From contig NZ_CP022540.1 in NCBI RefSeq assembly GCF_002237555.1, positions 4,221,001-4,285,000 of the forward strand: a stretch of DNA of 64,000 nucleotides, in the 5' to 3' direction. The notes beneath the pieces are model-generated. The model had not been told where the DNA came from, ran no database searches, and saw only the letters and a program-made list of their open reading frames with translations. Source of the stretch: Antarctobacter heliothermus. GTDB taxonomy: Bacteria > Pseudomonadota > Alphaproteobacteria > Rhodobacterales > Rhodobacteraceae. Made by a program: the position numbers and the translations under genes. This document shows, piece by piece, positions 15,533 through 23,509 of the stretch (position 1 is the first letter of the stretch; each line of letters begins with the position of its first letter).

Positions 15533-16609
15533 TCAGTTTTTCGCCATCTGGGCCGTCGGCGTCGATTGAGAAATCGCCATTTCCTCTTCCGTCATACCCT
15601 CTGCCACGCCTTCGAACAGCGGTGTCGACAGATAGCGTTCTCCGGTGTCGGGCAGCATCACCAGCAGCACCGATCCCTCAGGCGCGCGCTGCGCCACGTC
15701 CATTGCCACGGCAAGGCTGGCCCCACCAGAGATGCCGGTAAAAATCCCCTCTTCGGCCGCCAGCCGCCGCGACCAGGCGATACTGTCCGGCCCGCTGACC
15801 GGCAACAGTTCATCGTAATACCCGTTGTCGATGCTTTCCTGTAGCACATGCGGGATGAAATCAGGGGTCCACCCCTGGATCGGATGCGGCTTGAAGTTGG
15901 GGTGACCCTCGGTTGGCTGATGCTCGGCGTTGCGGGTGTTGACATAGCCGGACCCGACAATCTGTGCATCGCTAGGTTCACTCAGGATAATCCTTGTGTC
16001 CGGGCGTTGTTGGCGCAGCACCCGCGCCACGCCCGTGACCGTGCCGCCGGTGCCATAGCCGGTCACGAAGTAGTCCAGCCTGTCGCCGTCGAAATCGGCA
16101 AGGATTTCGCGCGCGGTGGTGTTTTCGTGGACGTCGGCATTGGCAGCGGTTTCAAACTGACTGGCTAGAAACCATCCATTTGTTTCGGCCAGTTCCTTGG
16201 CCTTGGAGTACATGCCAAAGCCTTTCAGCTCTTTGGGCGTCAGCACCACCTTGGCCCCCAAAAAGCGCATCAGACGCCGCCGCTCAACCGAAAAGCTCTC
16301 GGCCATAGTCACCACCAGCGGATAGCCCTTGGCAGCGCAAACCATCGCCAGCCCGATGCCGGTGTTGCCCGATGTGGCCTCGACCACCGTTTGGCCGGGT
16401 TTCAGGCTGCCGTCGCGTTCCGCCGCCTCGATGATGCTGACCGCCAGCCGGTCCTTGACCGATCCGGCGGGATTGAACGCCTCGAACTTGACGTAGACCG
16501 TCACATGGTCGGGCGCGATCCGGTTGAGGCGGATCACCGGCGTGTTGCCGATGGTGTCCAGCACACTGTCGTAGCGCTGACCGCGCCCCTCTGTCGTCCG
16601 TTGGGTCAT
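15533..16609 (-). CDS. cysK: Cysteine synthase A (O-acetylserine sulfhydrylase)
   Basis: The 358-residue fold-type-II PLP enzyme makes L-cysteine from O-acetylserine and sulfide. It has the PLP lysine in NPAGSVKDR (Lys52), the substrate loop EATSGNTGIGLA, the phosphate-binding GYGTGGTVTGVAR and TGISGGASLAVA near the C-terminus. The start at 16609 gives MTQRTTEGRGQRYDSVLD, matching the usual N-terminus. The protein is somewhat longer than typical CysK (about 310-345) because of N- and C-terminal extensions. A paralogous beta-replacement enzyme with another acceptor cannot be excluded. Confidence 0.9.
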   Translation of the reverse strand: MTQRTTEGRGQRYDSVLDTIGNTPVIRLNRIAPDHVTVYVKFEAFNPAGSVKDRLAVSIIEAAERDGSLKPGQTVVEATSGNTGIGLAMVCAAKGYPLVVTMAESFSVERRRLMRFLGAKVVLTPKELKGFGMYSKAKELAETNGWFLASQFETAANADVHENTTAREILADFDGDRLDYFVTGYGTGGTVTGVARVLRQQRPDTRIILSEPSDAQIVGSGYVNTRNAEHQPTEGHPNFKPHPIQGWTPDFIPHVLQESIDNGYYDELLPVSGPDSIAWSRRLAAEEGIFTGISGGASLAVAMDVAQRAPEGSVLLVMLPDTGERYLSTPLFEGVAEGMTEEEMAISQSTPTAQMAKN

Positions 16610-16767
16610 GGTGGGTCTTCTCCCTGAAAAGCCGCGCGCAGGTCTGCACACTGGGCGTTCTGTTCAGCGATAGACTACCACAAATGTGCCTGTGCGGGCG
16701 GATACGATTGTGAGAAGCGGGGCCACCAGCCGGCGGCGGGCTTTCGACCCGCCCCCGCGACACCCGG

Positions 16768-17715
16768 TCAGTTCACCTGCGTCAGCAGATCCCGCCCCTC
16801 AAGAAAGGCCGCCACATTCGCCAGTTGCAACTCTGCCATGGCGGTGCGCGTCTCGACTGTGCCCGACCCCTGATGCGGTTGCAGAACCACGTTGCTCAGC
16901 TTGAGAAAACGCGGATCGGGGTTTGGCTCATTCTCGAAGACGTCCAGCGCCGCGCCCGCAATGTTGCCCGCCTCCAACGCATCCAGCAGCGCGCCCTCGT
17001 CAATGGTCGACCCGCGCGAGATATTGACCACCACGCCGCGCGGCCCGAGCGCCGCGATCGCCTCGCGGCTGACTTGGCCCTTGGTGTCCGGCCCACCGAC
17101 CAGCGCGACGACAAGGAAATCCACCGCCCCCGCCAGCGAAACCACATCGTTGTGATAGGTCCAGCCCGGCGTCTCTTTTTCAGAGCGCGAAGTATAATGG
17201 ATGTCCATCTTGAACGCCGCCAGCCGATCCGCGATCTCACGCCCGATGCGGCCAAGGCCGACAATCCCCACGGTCGAGCCCGACACCTTGCGGTTCAGCG
17301 GGATCTCCCCCTCCGTCGCCCAGCGGCCAGAGGCGACATGCGCATGGCCCCGGATCATCGTCCGCGCCTGCGTGATCATCAGCGCCACCGCCAGATCGGC
17401 CACATCATCGGACAACACGTCCGGCGTATTGGTTACGGCGATGCCGCGCGCGCTGGCCGCGCCCACATCGATGGCGTCGTAACCAACACCGTAGTTGGCG
17501 ATCAGACCCAGTTGCGGGAAAAGATCCATCGCCTCGGCCCCAAAGGGCGTGTGCCCCTTGAAGGCCACCGCCCGCATGCTGGCGCGCAATCCCGACTCCA
17601 GCGCCGCCATATCCGCAGGCGCATCCACATAAACGGCCGGGTAGGCCGTGCTCAGCCGGTCACGGTCAACGTCGTTAAAGCTATTGCCGCAGATCAGAAG
17701 ATGCGTATCGCTCAT
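16768..17715 (-). CDS. D-isomer 2-hydroxyacid dehydrogenase (NAD(P)-dependent)
   Basis: The 315-residue protein has the 2-hydroxyacid-dehydrogenase layout: a split catalytic domain around a Rossmann domain with VGIVGLGRIGREIA (149-162). The catalytic triad is visible as Arg234 (NISRG), Glu263 (DVFENEP) and His281 (LQPHQGSGT). The sequence fits the hydroxypyruvate/glyoxylate reductase branch, with His followed by Gln-Gly-Ser-Gly-Thr. It lies 14 bases downstream of the aminotransferase gene on the same strand, so the pair can turn an amino acid into its 2-oxo acid and then the D-2-hydroxy acid. A GGCGGG/CCCGCC hairpin lies past its stop at 16735-16753. Confidence 0.88.
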   Translation of the reverse strand: MSDTHLLICGNSFNDVDRDRLSTAYPAVYVDAPADMAALESGLRASMRAVAFKGHTPFGAEAMDLFPQLGLIANYGVGYDAIDVGAASARGIAVTNTPDVLSDDVADLAVALMITQARTMIRGHAHVASGRWATEGEIPLNRKVSGSTVGIVGLGRIGREIADRLAAFKMDIHYTSRSEKETPGWTYHNDVVSLAGAVDFLVVALVGGPDTKGQVSREAIAALGPRGVVVNISRGSTIDEGALLDALEAGNIAGAALDVFENEPNPDPRFLKLSNVVLQPHQGSGTVETRTAMAELQLANVAAFLEGRDLLTQVN

Positions 17716-17729
17716 GGGTCGGCCTTTCG

Positions 17730-18899
17730 TCACAGAAGTTTGCGGATGCGCGACAGCGCCTCCAGAATGTTGTCGGTCGAATTGGCGTAGGAAAAGCGCA
17801 GATAGCCCTCTCCCCACGCGCCAAAAGAGGTGCCCGCCACCGTCGCCACGCCCGCCTCTTCCAGGAACCGCGTCTCTGCCTGCTTGGAGGTCATGCCGGT
17901 GCCTTCGACGTTCGGGAACGCATAAAACGCCCCCGCCGCATCGGCACAGCGTATCCCCGGCAGCGCGTTAAGTTCGCGCACGATGACCTGACGCCGTTCG
18001 TCAAAGGCGGCAACCATGTCGCGCACCGCGTCCTGCGGACCCTCCAGTGCCGCGATCCCGGCGTATTGCGTCGCCGCGTTGACGCAGGAATGATCATTGA
18101 TACACAGCCGCGTGGCGTGGTCCACCAAGGCGTCCGGCCAGACCGCATAGCCCAACCGCCAGCCGGTCATCGCATAGGTCTTGGACCAGCCGTCCAGCAT
18201 GATCAACCGGTCGCGGATTTCCGGGTAGTTCAGCAGTGAGGTGTGTTCGCGCCCGCCATAGAGCATGTTGGAATAGATTTCATCCGACATCAACGCGACC
18301 TGCGGATGATCCGCCAGACCGGCAACCAGTTTGTCGATCTCCGCCTTGGGGGTCACGCCTCCGGTGGGGTTGGCGGGTGAGTTGATGATGATCAACCGCG
18401 TTTTGTCAGTGATCTGGCCCAGGACCTCTTCAGCGTTGAAGGCAAAGCCGTTTTCTTCCTTCAGTGCAATCGGCACCGGGGTCGCGCCGGAATACTTGAT
18501 GACGCTCTCGTAGATCGGGAAACCGGGGTTGGGATACATGATCTCTGCCCCCGGTTCGCCGAACATCAACACCGCAAAGAACATGGTCGGCTTGCCACCC
18601 GGGACCACCACCACATTGTCGGGGTTCACCTCGGCGCCATGCCTACGGTGCAGATCGGCGGCCACCGCCTGCCGCAGCGCGGGCAGACCGTTGGCGGGGG
18701 TATAGCCGTGATGGCCGTCGCGCAGCGCCTTGATCCCGGCCTCGACGATATGTGTCGGTGTCTGGAAATCCGGCTGGCCGATGCCAAGGTTGATGATGTC
18801 GTGGCCTTCTGCAGCCAATTTGCCAGCGCGTGCCAGAACGACAAAGGCAGATTCAGTGCCCAGCCGCGACAATCCAGCAGCAAGTTTCAGTTCGGTCAT
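17730..18899 (-). CDS. Class I/II pyridoxal-phosphate aminotransferase
   Basis: The 389-residue protein is a fold-type-I aminotransferase of the aspartate/aromatic group: INLGIGQPDFQTP near the N-terminus, YTPANGLPALRQA, NPGFPIYE, NSPANPTGG, the DEIY strand and the PLP lysine Lys240 in DGWSKTYAMTGWRLGY. The substrate amino acid is not certain. It is transcribed divergently from the crotonase gene. The 183-base intergenic region contains the MarR-type motif at 19021-19039 and a GGTATACC palindrome (18940-18947) that resembles a GntR-type site close to the start. Confidence 0.88.
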   Translation of the reverse strand: MTELKLAAGLSRLGTESAFVVLARAGKLAAEGHDIINLGIGQPDFQTPTHIVEAGIKALRDGHHGYTPANGLPALRQAVAADLHRRHGAEVNPDNVVVVPGGKPTMFFAVLMFGEPGAEIMYPNPGFPIYESVIKYSGATPVPIALKEENGFAFNAEEVLGQITDKTRLIIINSPANPTGGVTPKAEIDKLVAGLADHPQVALMSDEIYSNMLYGGREHTSLLNYPEIRDRLIMLDGWSKTYAMTGWRLGYAVWPDALVDHATRLCINDHSCVNAATQYAGIAALEGPQDAVRDMVAAFDERRQVIVRELNALPGIRCADAAGAFYAFPNVEGTGMTSKQAETRFLEEAGVATVAGTSFGAWGEGYLRFSYANSTDNILEALSRIRKLL

Positions 18900-19020
18900 G
18901 GTCCCTCCCCGGCCCCCTCGGGCCCCCGTTTGCAATTTTGGTATACCGGAATGCAGGCGAGGAAAAGCGACAAAGCCTCCGGGTGCTGCGCCACCTCGAG
19001 ATTGACTCGCTCCTCAAATA

Positions 19021-19039
19021 TTGTTTACTTGGAAACCAA
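19021..19039 (+). promoter_or_regulatory. Candidate operator shared with the MarR gene region
   Basis: The 19-base sequence TTGTTTACTTGGAAACCAA matches the minus-strand sequence at 51496-51514 (TTGTCTACTTGGAAACAAA) at 17 of 19 positions. It lies between the divergent aminotransferase (start 18899) and crotonase (start 19083) genes. The other copy lies upstream of the MarR gene. The natural reading is a MarR operator; this rests on sequence similarity only. Confidence 0.6.
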
Positions 19040-19082
19040 ATTCTCGACAATTCTGGCGACCGAACAGCAGGAGCATTCCGCG

Positions 19083-19886
19083 ATGACAGCGCATCCGCAG
19101 ACCATGGGCGACGGCCTGATCACCTATTCGGTTGACGGTGACGTGGCGCTGATCGGTCTGAACCGCCCGGACAAACGCAACGCCCTGTCGGATCGTTTCG
19201 TGATCGCCCTTGGCGCGGCGGTGGCCCGCGCCACGGCAGAGGCCCGCGCCGCTGTCCTGCATGGCCACGGCACACACTTCTGCGCCGGGCTGGACCTTGC
19301 CGAACATTCGGAAAAGCCGCTGTTTGAGGCGGTCAAAGGCTCGCGTCTCTGGCACCGCACGTTCGAAACCATCGAAATGGGAGAGATCCCGTTTGTCTGC
19401 GCCATTACCGGGGCGGCGGTGGGCGGCGGGTTCGAACTGGCCGCCAGCAGCCATATCCGCGTGGCCGAAGAAACGGCGTTCTTTGCCCTGCCCGAAGGCA
19501 CGCGCGGCATCTTTGTCGGCGGCGGCGGATCGGTCCGCATCTCCCGGTTGATCGGGTCCGCTCGGATGGGGGACATGATGCTGACGGGCCGGTCGGTGTC
19601 GGCTACAGACATGGAACGCTGGGGCGGCGTGTCCTATGTCGTGCCCGCCGGCACCGCGCTGGAGCGCGCGACAGAGATCGCCCACCGCATGGCGCAGAAC
19701 GCTGAATTCACCAACTACGCCATCCTGAACGCACTGCCCCGCATCGCCGACATGTCCGCCGACAGCGGCCTGTTCACAGAGGCAATGGTGGCCTCACTGG
19801 CCACCATGACGCCCGAGGCCAAACAACGCCTGAAGGATTTTCTGGAAAAACGCAGCCCCAAGGTGCAAGCGCCCGACGCGCACTAA
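19083..19886 (+). CDS. Crotonase-superfamily protein (enoyl-CoA hydratase/isomerase/lyase)
   Basis: The 267-residue protein has crotonase signatures: LNRPDKRNALS, HFCAGLDLAEH for the first oxyanion-hole peptide, AVGGGFELAASSHIRVAEE for the second, and ALPEGTRGIFVGGGGSVRISRLIG in the active-site region. Family members hydrate, isomerise or cleave acyl-CoA esters. The start at 19083 is supported by GGAG. It is followed after 21 bases by an amidohydrolase gene. A crotonase plus amidohydrolase pair under a MarR regulator recalls CoA-dependent breakdown of hydroxycinnamates or similar aromatic acids, but no CoA ligase is in the window, so that is only a suggestion. Confidence 0.85.
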   Translation: MTAHPQTMGDGLITYSVDGDVALIGLNRPDKRNALSDRFVIALGAAVARATAEARAAVLHGHGTHFCAGLDLAEHSEKPLFEAVKGSRLWHRTFETIEMGEIPFVCAITGAAVGGGFELAASSHIRVAEETAFFALPEGTRGIFVGGGGSVRISRLIGSARMGDMMLTGRSVSATDMERWGGVSYVVPAGTALERATEIAHRMAQNAEFTNYAILNALPRIADMSADSGLFTEAMVASLATMTPEAKQRLKDFLEKRSPKVQAPDAH

Positions 19887-19907
19887 GGCCCACCGGGAGG
19901 ATTTACC

Positions 19908-20786
19908 ATGTTAAACGCCGACGATCTGATCGCCATAGACTTTCACACCCATGCCGAGGAACCCTGCTGCGGCCCGCGCGACGATGGCTACGACGACTTC
20001 CAGGCCGGTATGGCGAAATACTTCAAGAACCCCGCCGGGGCCTCCGGCATGCTGCCCTCCGTTCAGCAAACTGCCGAGTACTTCCGCGAGCGCCGCATCG
20101 GCGCGGTGATCTTTCCGGTCGATGCCGAACGCGAAACCGGTTTCCGGCGCTACTCGAACGAAGAAGTGGCCCAGATCGCCGCCGAGAACGACGACATTCT
20201 GATCCCCTTTGCCAGCATCGATCCGGCCAAGGGCAAGGCTGGCGCGCGAGAGGCCCGCCGCCTTGTCAAGGAGTTCGGCGTAAAGGGGTTCAAGTTTCAC
20301 CCCACGATGCAGGGCTTCTATCCCAATGAACGCTGGGCCTACCCGCTCTACGAGGCCATCGCCGACGAAGGCGCAATCATGCTCTTTCACACCGGCCAGA
20401 CAGGCGTCGGATCGGGCATGCGCGGCGGCATGGGAATGCGGCTGAAATACTCCAACCCGGTGCACGTCGACGACGTCGCGGTCGATTTCCCCGACACGCC
20501 CATCGTGCTGGCCCACCCCTCGTTCCCTTGGACAGAAGAGGGGCTGATGGTCGCCCAGCACAAACCCAACGTCTACATCGATATGTCCGGCTGGTCGCCG
20601 AAATATTTCCCCAAGATCTTCGTGCAATACGCCAACACGATCCTGCGCAAAAAGATGCTGTTCGGCTCCGACTGGCCCGCGATTACCCCCGACCGCTGGC
20701 TCAAGGACTTCGAAGCGCTCGACATCCGCGAAGAGGTGCGCCCACTGATCCTCAAGGACAACGCCCGCCGCCTGCTCAAGATCTGA
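19908..20786 (+). CDS. Amidohydrolase family 2 protein (ACMSD-like)
   Basis: The 292-residue metal-dependent hydrolase or decarboxylase has the amidohydrolase-2 pattern: metal ligands in IDFHTHAEEP (His13, His15), a central GFKFHPTMQGFYPN, IMLFHTGQTG with a metal His, VLAHPSFPW and a C-terminal LFGSDWPAITPDRW with the catalytic Asp. The family includes ACMSD-type decarboxylases and hydrolases of aromatic breakdown products. GGGAGG lies before the ATG. It is probably co-transcribed with the crotonase gene. A repeat-B element follows its stop and may end the transcript. Confidence 0.85.
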   Translation: MLNADDLIAIDFHTHAEEPCCGPRDDGYDDFQAGMAKYFKNPAGASGMLPSVQQTAEYFRERRIGAVIFPVDAERETGFRRYSNEEVAQIAAENDDILIPFASIDPAKGKAGAREARRLVKEFGVKGFKFHPTMQGFYPNERWAYPLYEAIADEGAIMLFHTGQTGVGSGMRGGMGMRLKYSNPVHVDDVAVDFPDTPIVLAHPSFPWTEEGLMVAQHKPNVYIDMSGWSPKYFPKIFVQYANTILRKKMLFGSDWPAITPDRWLKDFEALDIREEVRPLILKDNARRLLKI

Positions 20787-20818
20787 CGCCCTGCCCCCTA
20801 ACTGCGCTGTCCCCCATG

Positions 20819-20889
20819 TTTCTTCTGTCCTGAAATATCCCGGGGGCGTTGGCCCCTGGCCAACGGGGGCAGCGCCCCCTCCCGCACCC
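20819..20889 (+). repeat. Dispersed intergenic repeat, family B, copy 1
   Basis: The element runs TTCTTCTGTCC, AAATA-like T/A tract, CCCGGGGG, then hairpin GTTGGCC-CCT-GGCCAAC, then GGGGGC-AGC-GCCCCC and CCCGCACCC. Copy 2 at 26487-26553 has the same order and an identical GGGGGCAGCGCCCCCT. Both copies lie just beyond gene ends in intergenic DNA, so the GC hairpins could act as terminators. Confidence 0.65.
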
Positions 20890-20956
20890 ACCACAAACAC
20901 CCAAGTTCCAAGCAAGCCACCGCAGAACCCACTGCATCCCCCACACGAGGCCCCAC

Positions 20957-22249
20957 ATGACCCCTCCCCACATCCTCATCGCTGGTGGCGGCATCGGCGG
21001 TCTGGTAACGGCGTTGACGCTGCACCAGATCGGCCTGCCCTGCACGGTGCTTGAATCCGTCCGTGATCCGAAACCGCTGGGCGTCGGCATCAACCTGCAG
21101 CCCAACGCCGTGCGCGAATTATTCGATCTGGGCATCGGCGCGGACCAGCTCGACACGGTCGGTCTGCCCGCCCGCGAATGGGCGTTGGTCGGCCTGAACG
21201 GATCCGAGATCCACGCCGAGCCGCGCGGGCTGGAGGCGGGTTATCACTGGCCGCAATACGCCGTCCACCGGGGCCGCTTTCACATGATGCTCTACAAGAC
21301 GGTGCAGGATCGACTGGGACCGCAGGCCATCCGCACCGGCTGTCGGGTCACGGGTCACGACCAGACCGCCGTCGGTGTGATCGTCCACCTCCAGACAGCC
21401 AGTGGTCCGGCGACCGAAACCGCCGCTTTGCTGATCGGGGCCGAGGGCATCCATTCACCTACCCGCGCGCAGATGTATCCCGACCAGCCGCCAATCCACT
21501 GGGGCGGCGCGCTGATGTGGCGTGGCACCACGCGCGCCAAACCCATCCGCACCGGGTCCAGCTTTGTCGGGCTTGGCACCTCGCGCCATCGCATGGTGAT
21601 CTACCCGATCTCGCGTCCTGATGCCGACGGACTGGCAGAGATCAACTGGATCGCCGAACGCACGCTGGACGCTGGCGAGGACTGGTCACAGACCGGTTGG
21701 TTCAACGAGGTGCCAATCGACAGCTTTGCGCATCATTTTGACCGGTTCCGCTATGACTGGCTGGATGTGCCCACCCTGATCCGGGGGGCCTCTCGCGCGT
21801 TCGAGAACCCGATGATCGACCGCGACCCGATCCCGACATGGGTGCAGGGGCGTGTGGCCCTTCTGGGCGACGCGGCGCATGCGATGTATCCCACCGGATC
21901 GAACGGTGCCAGTCAGGCGGTGGTCGATGCCCGCACGCTGGGGGCCTGTCTCGTGGCGCATGGCGTCGGACAGGCCGCGCTAAAGGCATATGACGACAAG
22001 CTGTGTGGCCCAGTGTCCAAACTGGTGCTGCGCAACCGTGGCGCTGGCCCATTTGGCCTTCTCGACATCGTCGATGAACGCTGCGGCGGCCATTTCGACG
22101 ACATTGACGCCGTGCTGCCCGCGACCGAACGCGCGGCTTTTCTGGCCGACTACAAAGCCGCCGCGGGCTTTGCCATCGAGGCGCTGAACGCCGCCCCGCC
22201 GACTCTGCCCAAGGACGCAAGGACAATCGGCCCACAGACCGAAACCTGA
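20957..22249 (+). CDS. FAD-dependent aromatic-ring monooxygenase-like protein
   Basis: The 430-residue protein is a class A flavoprotein monooxygenase: ILIAGGGIGGLVTALTL at the N-terminus binds FAD, the DG-type region is IGAEGIHSPTRAQ, and VALLGDAAHAMYPTGSNGASQAVVDA is the second FAD motif. It is related to salicylate- and hydroxynicotinate-hydroxylase-like enzymes that put a hydroxyl on an aromatic ring using NAD(P)H and O2. The substrate cannot be named. It lies downstream of the amidohydrolase (170 bases with repeat B between) and upstream of a sugar-type ABC importer on the same strand. Confidence 0.85.
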   Translation: MTPPHILIAGGGIGGLVTALTLHQIGLPCTVLESVRDPKPLGVGINLQPNAVRELFDLGIGADQLDTVGLPAREWALVGLNGSEIHAEPRGLEAGYHWPQYAVHRGRFHMMLYKTVQDRLGPQAIRTGCRVTGHDQTAVGVIVHLQTASGPATETAALLIGAEGIHSPTRAQMYPDQPPIHWGGALMWRGTTRAKPIRTGSSFVGLGTSRHRMVIYPISRPDADGLAEINWIAERTLDAGEDWSQTGWFNEVPIDSFAHHFDRFRYDWLDVPTLIRGASRAFENPMIDRDPIPTWVQGRVALLGDAAHAMYPTGSNGASQAVVDARTLGACLVAHGVGQAALKAYDDKLCGPVSKLVLRNRGAGPFGLLDIVDERCGGHFDDIDAVLPATERAAFLADYKAAAGFAIEALNAAPPTLPKDARTIGPQTET

Positions 22250-22274
22250 AAGTTTTCCATCATTATTTCTGCAA

Positions 22275-22298
22275 GTTTCCATCATGAATGACGGAAAC
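22275..22298. promoter_or_regulatory. Imperfect palindrome upstream of the ABC importer
   Basis: GTTTCC (22275-22280) and GGAAAC (22293-22298) flank ATCATGAATGAC, whose centre is also partly symmetrical. A related direct copy, AAGTTTTCCATCATT, lies about 25 bases upstream (around 22251). The position about 210 bases before the binding-protein start suits a repressor operator. No local regulator gene is next to it. Confidence 0.4.
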
Positions 22299-22510
22299 CG
22301 GCCCGCCCCGAACGCCATTTGCTCGACGCAGAAGGCACGACTTGTTAGCGATAACGATCCGGATCCGGGGCGGGAGGAGGCGCAGAGAAACTCTGCTGAC
22401 AAAACCCCGGTGCATTGCTAGGCTTGGCCTCGGAACACGGTCCGGGACAGGGCCGATCCGTCAAGATAAGCCCGGGAATCTGGGCATTCTGTCCAATGGA
22501 GGAGACATCA

Positions 22511-23422
22511 ATGAAAAAATTTCTGCTGGCCTCAGCGGCCCTCGCAGTCATGGCATCCGCCGCCGCCGCCGAGCGTTACGTCCTGATCACCCACACGCAG
22601 GGAACCGATCCGTTCTGGCCGGTGGTTGAAAAGGGTGCCAAGGACGCAGCCGCCGCAATCGGCGCCGATCTCGAGTATAACTTTGACCCCTCTGGCGACA
22701 TGTCCGGCATGGCCAAGCTGATCGAAGCGGCCGCCGCAACAGAGCCCGATGGCATCATTGTCTCGCTGCCTGACGCCGACGCGCTTGGCGGCGCAATCCG
22801 TGATGCGGTCGATGCCGGCATTCCGGTCATCACCATCAACTCCGGCCTTGAATTCTCCAAGGACGTCGGTGCCCTGATGCATGTGGGCCAGCCTGAATAT
22901 GACGCAGGCAAGGCTGCCGGTGAACGCGCCAAGGCCGAAGGCGTGACCAACGGCCTGTGCCTCAACCAAGAAGCCTATAACACCGCGCTGGTGGATCGCT
23001 GCACCGGCTATTTCGACGCCTTCGGCGCCGAGCTCAACCAGATCGACGTGTCGAACGACGTCACCCAGATCAAGACCCGTACCGCCGCCGCCCTTCAGGC
23101 GGACGAGTCCATTGACGGCCTGCTGGCTGCTGGTCCCCACGTCTGCGAAGCGGCCTGGGCCGCCATCGAAGAAGTGGGTGCCGACATCCATCTGGCCTGC
23201 TTTGACCTGTCACCCGGTGTTATGGACCTGATCGAGGCGGGCAATGTCGCCTACACGATCGACCAGCAACAACGCCTTCAGGGCTACATGCCGGTCATTG
23301 TCCTGCACCTCTACAACACCAACGCAGGGATGTTGCCCGGCTCAAACGTGCCGTCCGGTCCCGGTTTTGTCGACGCAACCAATGCGGGTGACGTCAAATC
23401 TCAGGCGGGCGTGAACCGCTGA
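22511..23422 (+). CDS. Sugar-type ABC transporter periplasmic binding protein
   Basis: The 303-residue protein begins MKKFLLASAALAVMASAAAA, a signal peptide cleaved near residue 20. The mature protein is a periplasmic type-I binding fold like ribose/fructose-binding proteins: YVLITHTQGTDPFWPVVEKG, DGIIVSLPDADALGGAI, GIPVITINSG, and a C-terminal FDLSPGVMDLIEAGNVAYTIDQQQ. Order of genes (binding protein, permease, single ATPase) matches fructose-importer-like FrcBCA systems. The real ligand is not determinable. The start at 22511 follows GGAGG. A strong hairpin and T-run follow the stop, so this gene is probably made in excess over the permease. Confidence 0.9.
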   Translation: MKKFLLASAALAVMASAAAAERYVLITHTQGTDPFWPVVEKGAKDAAAAIGADLEYNFDPSGDMSGMAKLIEAAAATEPDGIIVSLPDADALGGAIRDAVDAGIPVITINSGLEFSKDVGALMHVGQPEYDAGKAAGERAKAEGVTNGLCLNQEAYNTALVDRCTGYFDAFGAELNQIDVSNDVTQIKTRTAAALQADESIDGLLAAGPHVCEAAWAAIEEVGADIHLACFDLSPGVMDLIEAGNVAYTIDQQQRLQGYMPVIVLHLYNTNAGMLPGSNVPSGPGFVDATNAGDVKSQAGVNR

Positions 23423-23448
23423 ACGCGGACTCCCACCGGACCATTTGG

Positions 23449-23480
23449 GGGGACAGACGGCAACGGCTGTCCCCTTTTTT
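23449..23480 (+). terminator. Intercistronic terminator/attenuator within the ABC operon
   Basis: GGGGACAG (23449-23456) pairs with CTGTCCCC (23467-23474) and six T follow. It lies between the binding-protein stop and the permease start, so it should reduce read-through and favour high expression of the binding protein. Confidence 0.85.
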
Positions 23481-23509
23481 GATACATCCAAACAGCATTG
23501 GGGGGTCTC

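Noticed and set aside
16825..17790. Plus-strand frame of about 320 codons opposite the 2-hydroxyacid dehydrogenase
   Set aside because: The minus-strand protein has all catalytic motifs; the plus-strand product is Arg/His-rich with no domain.
19911..20915. Minus-strand frame opposite the amidohydrolase
   Set aside because: It mirrors a gene with intact metal-site motifs and gives a Gly/Val/Asp-rich product without family resemblance.
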